In this document: positions 6,667-10,523 of the stretch, piece by piece
How the letters are laid out: each line of letters begins with the position of its first letter
Position numbering within the stretch: position 1 is the stretch's first letter
Source: Gammaproteobacteria bacterium
Lineage (GTDB): Bacteria; Pseudomonadota; Gammaproteobacteria; GCA-001735895
NCBI GenBank assembly: GCA_029288195.1
Contig: JARFPR010000003.1
Coordinates: forward strand, 1-10,523
Length of the DNA stretch: 10,523 bases
Reading direction: 5' to 3'
The notes under the pieces: generated by a model
What the model saw: only the letters and a program-made list of their open reading frames with translations
Databases searched by the model: none
Told to the model about the DNA's origin: nothing
Translations under genes and position numbers: made by a program

Positions 6667-8029
6667 AGTCTGCCAACTCATCCAGAGTGTTTCGATAATT
6701 ACGCGCTATGCTATCTTCATCGACGTGATGACCATGGTTGATAACCTTGTTGCCGCCGATATAAACATCGCGTACCAGGTTCGAATTCCCGGAAAAAATC
6801 CAGCTATCGATCAAGTCGTCCCTGCTACGTCCGTACAGACGAGGGTGCTCGTCATCCAGTATCACGAAATCAGCCCGGTAACCTTCGACGATACTACCGA
6901 TGTTACGTCCGCAGGCCCGGGCGCCACCAGCAAGCGCACCATCGAGCAGGTTGCGGCCGGTGTTTGCGTTAGCGTCAGACACCAGAACGTTACGGCCATG
7001 GGTTTGCAAACGCATACCGTACTCCAGCCAACGCAACTCTTCTACCGGATCAATCGAAATGTGACTGTCGGAACCGATGGCCCAACAACCTCGCTGCGCA
7101 CAATATTCGGGCGCATTGAAAAAGCCGTCACCCAGATTGGCTTCGGTGGTCGGGCACAGGCCGGCGACGCAACCGCTGCCTGCCATGGCTGCTGTTTCCT
7201 GATCATTAATATGGGTGGCATGGATTAGACACCATTTCCGGTCGACGGCAAAATTTTCAAACAACCATTCGACGGGGCGTTTCCCGGACCAGTCCAGGCA
7301 GTCATCAACTTCTCTGGCCTGTTCGGCCACGTGCACGTGTATCGCAGCAAGACCTTCGAGTGAGGCAATAACTTCAGTTAACAGCTCCCGGTTAATCGCA
7401 CGTAGCGAATGTGGCGCGATACCAACCGAGCAATTGGTATCATTAGTGGTGGTTGATTGCAGGCGTTTGACAATCTCGACAAAACCATCGGCATCGTTGA
7501 GAAATCGCTTCTGACCGTCGAGCGCTGCGGCGCTGTCAAAGCCGCCATATCGATAGAGCACCGGTAATGCGGTAAAACCGATACCAACCTGAGTTGCCGC
7601 CTGCAGGCACTGCACACTCATCTCGGCGGGATTGTCGTAAACCTGGCCGTTCAGATCATGGTGCAGGTACTGGAATTCACCGACGCAGCTATAGCCGGCT
7701 TTGAGCATCTCCAGGTAAAGCTGTGCCGCGATATGAAACAGGTTTTCCGGCTGGATACGCTCCAGGTAGTGATACATCACCTTGCGCCAGGTCCAGAAGC
7801 TGTCCCGGGTGTCGCCCGCACGCTCACCCAGCCCCGCCATCGCGCGTTGATGCGCATGCGAATGTACATTTGGTATCGCCGGGAGCAATACTTCAACCCG
7901 ATCGCCATCCGTATAGGGCAAGTCGGGAGATATCGTCGCGATATTTCCCATCGCGTCAATCTTGATTTCGACCGAGTCAGCCCAGCCGCTCGCCAGCAGC
8001 GCCGAGTTTGCCCAGATCTTGCCTGTCAT
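6665..8029 (-). CDS. hutF: Formimidoylglutamate deiminase
   Basis: 454-residue zinc enzyme of the amidohydrolase superfamily that converts N-formimino-L-glutamate to N-formyl-L-glutamate and ammonia. It matches Pseudomonas HutF along its length. Metal and active-site marks: PNVHSHAHQRAMAGL (53-67, His56 and His58), SFWTWRKVMY (77-86), GEFQYLHHD (117-125), IAPHSLRA (204-211, His207), HVHVAEQ (231-237, His233 and Glu236), LIHATHI (268-274, His270 and His273) and GSDSH (319-323, Asp321). The reading frame is open back to a TTG at 8056, but the ATG at 8029 is chosen because it has a good ribosome site (AAGGTGG, eight bases upstream) and gives the family N-terminus (MTGKIWANSALLASGWADSV). It is the first gene of the minus-strand operon, 77 bp from the divergent hutI, behind the HutC palindrome. 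Confidence 0.97.
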   Translation of the reverse strand: MTGKIWANSALLASGWADSVEIKIDAMGNIATISPDLPYTDGDRVEVLLPAIPNVHSHAHQRAMAGLGERAGDTRDSFWTWRKVMYHYLERIQPENLFHIAAQLYLEMLKAGYSCVGEFQYLHHDLNGQVYDNPAEMSVQCLQAATQVGIGFTALPVLYRYGGFDSAAALDGQKRFLNDADGFVEIVKRLQSTTTNDTNCSVGIAPHSLRAINRELLTEVIASLEGLAAIHVHVAEQAREVDDCLDWSGKRPVEWLFENFAVDRKWCLIHATHINDQETAAMAGSGCVAGLCPTTEANLGDGFFNAPEYCAQRGCWAIGSDSHISIDPVEELRWLEYGMRLQTHGRNVLVSDANANTGRNLLDGALAGGARACGRNIGSIVEGYRADFVILDDEHPRLYGRSRDDLIDSWIFSGNSNLVRDVYIGGNKVINHGHHVDEDSIARNYRNTLDELAD

Positions 8030-8037
8030 ATGTGGCC

Positions 8038-8044
8038 CCACCTT
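8038..8044 (-). promoter_or_regulatory. Ribosome binding site of hutF
   Basis: AAGGTGG on the minus strand, eight bases before ATG 8029. It supports this start over the upstream in-frame TTG at 8056, which has no such site and would add nine residues not expected in the family. Confidence 0.65.
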
Positions 8045-8071
8045 GCAAAAGCGCAAAATTCAGCGTAACAT
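8043..8071 (+). promoter_or_regulatory. Possible sigma70-type promoter for hutI-hutC-hutU
   Basis: Plus strand TTGCAA (8043-8048) and TAACAT (8066-8071) are 17 bases apart, each matching four of six consensus positions of the -35 and -10 boxes. Transcription would begin around 8078, inside the palindromic operator, so a bound HutC would block it. This is a by-eye match and may be chance. I found no equally good promoter pointing left toward hutF; the best candidate there uses TTGTAT within the palindrome as the -35 box, with a poor -10. Confidence 0.35.
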
Positions 8072-8089
8072 ACTTGTATATACAAGTAT
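8070..8089. promoter_or_regulatory. HutC operator: perfect 20-bp palindrome between the two hut operons
   Basis: ATACTTGTATATACAAGTAT reads the same on both strands with no mismatch. It contains the TGTA-N2-TACA core known for HutC binding in gammaproteobacteria such as Pseudomonas. It lies in the only intergenic region shared by hutF and hutI, and hutC itself is encoded two genes away. HutC of the GntR family binds such sites as a dimer and is released by urocanate; one site here could control both directions and also hutC's own expression. I noticed no second copy elsewhere in the window. Confidence 0.88.
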
Positions 8090-8106
8090 AGCGCACGATA
8101 ACGTTA

Positions 8107-9327
8107 ATGTCTCAAACCTTGTTTACCAATGCAACCCTCGCCTGTATCGATGGTGATACCGGTTATGGCCTGCGTGGCGACTATTCGTTACTGGTCGAAG
8201 ACGACCAGATTAAGTGGCTAGGACCGATGGCAGAGCGCCCAACCACGCCCGATGCCGAAATTATCGACTGCCAGCAGCGCTTGGTGACCCCGGGGTTGAT
8301 CGATTGCCATACCCACCTGGTTTACGGCGGCGACCGTGCCGATGAATTCGAACGCCGCCTGGAAGGTGCGAGTTATGCAGAAATCGCGGCCGCAGGCGGC
8401 GGAATCGTCTCGACCGTCAATGCGACCCGGGCGGCCAGCATTGATGATTTATTCGAACAGGCTTTACCACGTTTGCAGCAGTTGATGAGTGAGGGCGTGA
8501 CCACGCTCGAAATTAAATCGGGTTACGGCCTCGATTGCGACAATGAAATCAAAATGTTGCGTGTTGCAGGGCAGCTTGAAACCGAGCTGGGATTGCGCAT
8601 CCAGAAGACTTTTCTCGGGGCGCACGCGTTACCCCCCGAATTTGAAGGCCGCAGCGACGACTATATCTCCCTGGTGTGTGACGAAATGCTGCCGCGGGCC
8701 CATGCCGAGGGCCTGGTCGATGCTGTCGATGTGTTCATCGAATCAATCGCGTTCAGTGTTGCGCAGGGTGAGCGCGTACTGGCACGGGCACAGGAACTGG
8801 GGTTACCGGTTAAGGCGCATGTCGAACAGCTCAGCGACCTGGGCGGTGCCGTCATGGCCGCCGCGCGCGGTGCGCTCTCGGTCGATCATCTCGAGTATTT
8901 AAAAACCGAAGATGTTGCAAGGCTCGCACTGGCAAACAGCGTTGCGGTTTTGTTGCCGGGCGCCTTCTATTTTTTGCGTGAACAACAGCTGCCCCCGATC
9001 ACGGCACTGCGCCAGCAAGGCGTTCCGATCGCGCTGGCCAGCGATGCCAACCCGGGTAGTTCTCCGGTGCACTCGTTATTGCTGATAATGAACATGGCCT
9101 GCACCTTGTTTCACCTGACTCCGGCAGAAGCCTTGCGCGGCGTAACCCTGAATGCTGCCCGCGCGCTCGGCATGGCACGGGAGATCGGCTCACTCGAAAC
9201 GGGTAAGCAGGCTGATATCGTGATCTGGGATGTAGAGCGTCCGTCACTGTTGAGTTATCGCGTCGGGATGAATCCCTGCCGTGCGGTAATGCAGGGCGGC
9301 AAGTGGCGCGGGCAAAGCGACGGGTGA
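8107..9327 (+). CDS. hutI: Imidazolonepropionase
   Basis: 406-residue cytoplasmic metal-dependent amidohydrolase that opens the ring of 4-imidazolone-5-propionate to N-formiminoglutamate, the third step. Family marks: PGLIDCHTHLVYGGDRADEF (62-81, metal ligands His68 and His70), EIKSGYGL (135-142), GAHALPPEF (171-179), VKAHVEQL (235-242, His238), SVDHLEYL (258-265, His261) and the metal-binding Asp313 in LASDANPGSSP. Length is usual. The start ATG at 8107 gives the expected N-terminus, but no Shine-Dalgarno sequence precedes it (ACGTTA just upstream), so translation may be weak or rely on a short leader. It is the first gene of the plus-strand operon, 17 bases past the operator, and ends 4 bp before hutC. 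Confidence 0.97.
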   Translation: MSQTLFTNATLACIDGDTGYGLRGDYSLLVEDDQIKWLGPMAERPTTPDAEIIDCQQRLVTPGLIDCHTHLVYGGDRADEFERRLEGASYAEIAAAGGGIVSTVNATRAASIDDLFEQALPRLQQLMSEGVTTLEIKSGYGLDCDNEIKMLRVAGQLETELGLRIQKTFLGAHALPPEFEGRSDDYISLVCDEMLPRAHAEGLVDAVDVFIESIAFSVAQGERVLARAQELGLPVKAHVEQLSDLGGAVMAAARGALSVDHLEYLKTEDVARLALANSVAVLLPGAFYFLREQQLPPITALRQQGVPIALASDANPGSSPVHSLLLIMNMACTLFHLTPAEALRGVTLNAARALGMAREIGSLETGKQADIVIWDVERPSLLSYRVGMNPCRAVMQGGKWRGQSDG

Positions 9328-9331
9328 CAGA

Positions 9332-10093
9332 ATGAACGCAATTCTCGACAGTTTCGATGATATCAGCAAGGCTGCGCCCGAGCCGATTTATCAACAGATC
9401 AAGAAAACCATTCAGCGGCGTATCGAAAGTGGTGACTGGGTTGCGGGACAAAAACTGCCGTCCGAAAACGATCTCGTGGTTGCCCTCGACGTTAGCCGAA
9501 TGACAATTAACCGGGCTCTGCGTGAACTGACCCAGCAGGGTTTGATCAAGCGCGTACACGGGCTGGGCTCGTTTGTCGCGGAAGCTCCCCGACACGCGAG
9601 CCTGATCGAGTTACAGGATATAGCGCTCGAAATTGAGCAGGATGGTAAGCAGCACAGTTCGCAGGTGCTCGGTCTCGATACGGTCGCCGCGTCGCCGGAA
9701 ATCGCTGCACAGTTAGAGCTGCCAGAGGGTAGCCAGGTCTATTACTTGCGCGCCGTGCACCGCCAGGACGACTTGCCGATTCAGCTCGAATCACGCTATG
9801 TGAACCCGCTAGCGATGCCCGAATTTATCGGCCAGGACTTTACCGGCGTTACCGCTACCGCCTATTTGTTGCAGCAATTCAAACCCGACGAAATGGAGCA
9901 TCGAGTGCGCGCAGTGATGCCCGACCCGGCTGAGCGTGAACTTCTGGCGATGGAGGACGGGGAGCCCTGCCTGCAACTGACCCGGCGCACCTGGAGCGAC
10001 GACCAGGTTGTGACCTACGTGACCCTGACCTACCCGGGCAACCGCCACGAACTCGGTGCGCGCTATGCCACTAATGAATACCAGCTGCGTTAG
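9332..10093 (+). CDS. hutC: Histidine utilization repressor HutC (GntR family, UTRA domain)
   Basis: 253-residue DNA-binding regulator. The N-terminal winged helix-turn-helix of the GntR family covers about 18-82: PIYQQIKKTIQRRIESGDW, then GQKLPSENDLVVALDVSRMT with recognition helix VSRMTINRALREL (54-66), and the wing RVHGLGSFVAE. A UTRA effector domain follows (about 95-245), including the family stretches VYYLRAVHR and ESRYVNP. HutC proteins repress hut genes and respond to urocanate. Its start is 4 bp past the hutI stop; GGGTGA, which includes that stop, sits close before the ATG, suggesting coupled translation. Placement between hutI and hutU means the repressor is made with the enzymes it controls, giving negative autoregulation through the palindrome at 8070-8089. 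Confidence 0.94.
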   Translation: MNAILDSFDDISKAAPEPIYQQIKKTIQRRIESGDWVAGQKLPSENDLVVALDVSRMTINRALRELTQQGLIKRVHGLGSFVAEAPRHASLIELQDIALEIEQDGKQHSSQVLGLDTVAASPEIAAQLELPEGSQVYYLRAVHRQDDLPIQLESRYVNPLAMPEFIGQDFTGVTATAYLLQQFKPDEMEHRVRAVMPDPAERELLAMEDGEPCLQLTRRTWSDDQVVTYVTLTYPGNRHELGARYATNEYQLR

Positions 10094-10104
10094 CAGCCTT
10101 GCAT

Positions 10105-10109
10105 GAGGA
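10105..10109 (+). promoter_or_regulatory. Ribosome binding site of hutU
   Basis: GAGGA seven bases before ATG 10117, inside the 23-bp gap after hutC. It is the best Shine-Dalgarno sequence of the plus-strand operon, so hutU may be translated independently of hutC. Confidence 0.7.
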
Positions 10110-10116
10110 TACTGAA

Positions 10117-10523
10117 ATGCCTTTAGATCGAACTGACAACAGCCGTAAAATCCGTGCGCCGCGTGGTAGCGAACTGAGCTGCAAGAGCTGGCTCACCGAA
10201 GCGCCTTACCGCATGATCCAGAATAATCTTGATGCGGAAGTCGCGGAGAAACCCGAGCAATTAATCGTTTACGGTGGCATCGGTCGCGCTGCGCGTAACT
10301 GGGAGTGCTACGATAAAATTCTCGAGTGCCTGCGAGAGCTCAATGACGATGAAAGCCTGCTGGTACAGTCGGGCAAGCCGGTCGGTGTATTCAAGACGCA
10401 TATCGACGCGCCGCGCGTGTTAATCGCGAACTCCAACCTGGTCCCGCACTGGGCCAACTGGGAACATTTCAACGAACTCGATCGCAAGGGCCTGATGATG
10501 TTTGGCCAGATGACCGCAGGTTC
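10117..10523 (+). CDS. hutU: Urocanate hydratase (urocanase), N-terminal part
   Basis: First 135 codons of urocanase, cut by the window edge; the full enzyme is usually about 555 residues. It adds water to urocanate to give 4-imidazolone-5-propionate, using tightly bound NAD+ as an electrophile. The visible part is highly conserved: KIRAPRGSEL, KSWLTEAPYRMIQNNLD, the glycine-rich VYGGIGRAARNWECYDKI, LLVQSGKPVGVFKTH, APRVLIANSNLVPHWANWEH and FGQMTAGS. The start ATG is supported by GAGGA seven bases upstream and by the family N-terminus. It is the third gene of the hutI-hutC-hutU operon and completes the set of five pathway enzymes in the window. Confidence 0.97.
   Translation, partial: MPLDRTDNSRKIRAPRGSELSCKSWLTEAPYRMIQNNLDAEVAEKPEQLIVYGGIGRAARNWECYDKILECLRELNDDESLLVQSGKPVGVFKTHIDAPRVLIANSNLVPHWANWEHFNELDRKGLMMFGQMTAG

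Noticed and set aside
6617..7228. 203-codon plus-strand open frame opposite the end of hutF
   Set aside because: It is antisense to the well-supported hutF, starts opposite the hutF-hutH junction, and its protein shows no domain or recognisable motif; typical mirror frame in GC-rich coding DNA.
1..8029. Frequent CCAGGTA/TCCAGGTA words across the minus-strand genes as a dispersed repeat
   Set aside because: They fall inside coding sequence as Tyr-Leu or Leu codon pairs and have no fixed spacing or longer shared context; explained by codon use.
8033..8047. Sigma54-like TGG...TTGCA element before hutI
   Set aside because: GG (8034-8035) and GC (8045-8046) are separated by nine bases, while sigma54 promoters need ten. 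The one-base shortfall normally destroys function, so I did not call it.
8030..8056. Upstream TTG start for hutF at 8056, adding nine residues
   Set aside because: The ATG at 8029 has a good ribosome site and matches the family N-terminus; the extension has neither.
8999..9595. 198-codon minus-strand open frame across the hutI-hutC junction
   Set aside because: It overlaps two clear genes in the opposite direction and encodes a low-complexity, arginine- and serine-rich sequence with no family resemblance.

Overview
The window is the heart of a histidine-utilisation (hut) locus from a proteobacterium, most likely a gammaproteobacterium. The Hut protein motifs resemble Pseudomonas-type enzymes, the regulator is a GntR-family HutC, and the GC content by eye is in the mid-50s percent. 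Species cannot be told from the sequence. There are no RNA genes, mobile elements or CRISPR arrays. Coding density is very high; the only control region visible is a 77-bp divergent intergenic gap at 8030-8106.

Right arm (plus strand): hutI (8107-9327), hutC (9332-10093) and the start of hutU (10117 to the window edge) form a tight operon. Left arm (minus strand, reading from 8029 down to 1): hutF, hutH, hutG, a YrbL-like kinase-fold protein, an EamA/DMT transporter, a BenE-type transporter, an FAD-dependent DAO-family oxidoreductase, and the start of a TSUP (TauE/SafE) membrane protein that runs off the window. Gaps are 11 bp, a 4-bp overlap, 12, 47, 4, 1 and 12 bp. This suggests one long transcript, although the 47-bp gap could hold a secondary promoter that I cannot recognise.

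Together the Hut enzymes make the five-step route: histidine to urocanate (HutH), to imidazolonepropionate (HutU), to formiminoglutamate (HutI), to N-formylglutamate plus ammonia (HutF), to glutamate plus formate (HutG). Between the arms lies a perfect 20-bp palindrome, ATACTTGTATATACAAGTAT, centred on the TGTA-N2-TACA core expected of a HutC operator. It probably lets HutC shut off both arms until urocanate builds up.

The unusual part is the accessory set behind hutG. A YrbL-family protein, three different membrane transporters and a flavin oxidase are not standard hut genes, and no dedicated histidine or urocanate permease of a known hut type is in view. The BenE and EamA proteins are candidates for moving urocanate or another imidazole compound. 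The flavin oxidase is a candidate for feeding a related amine into the pathway. These roles are inference from position only.
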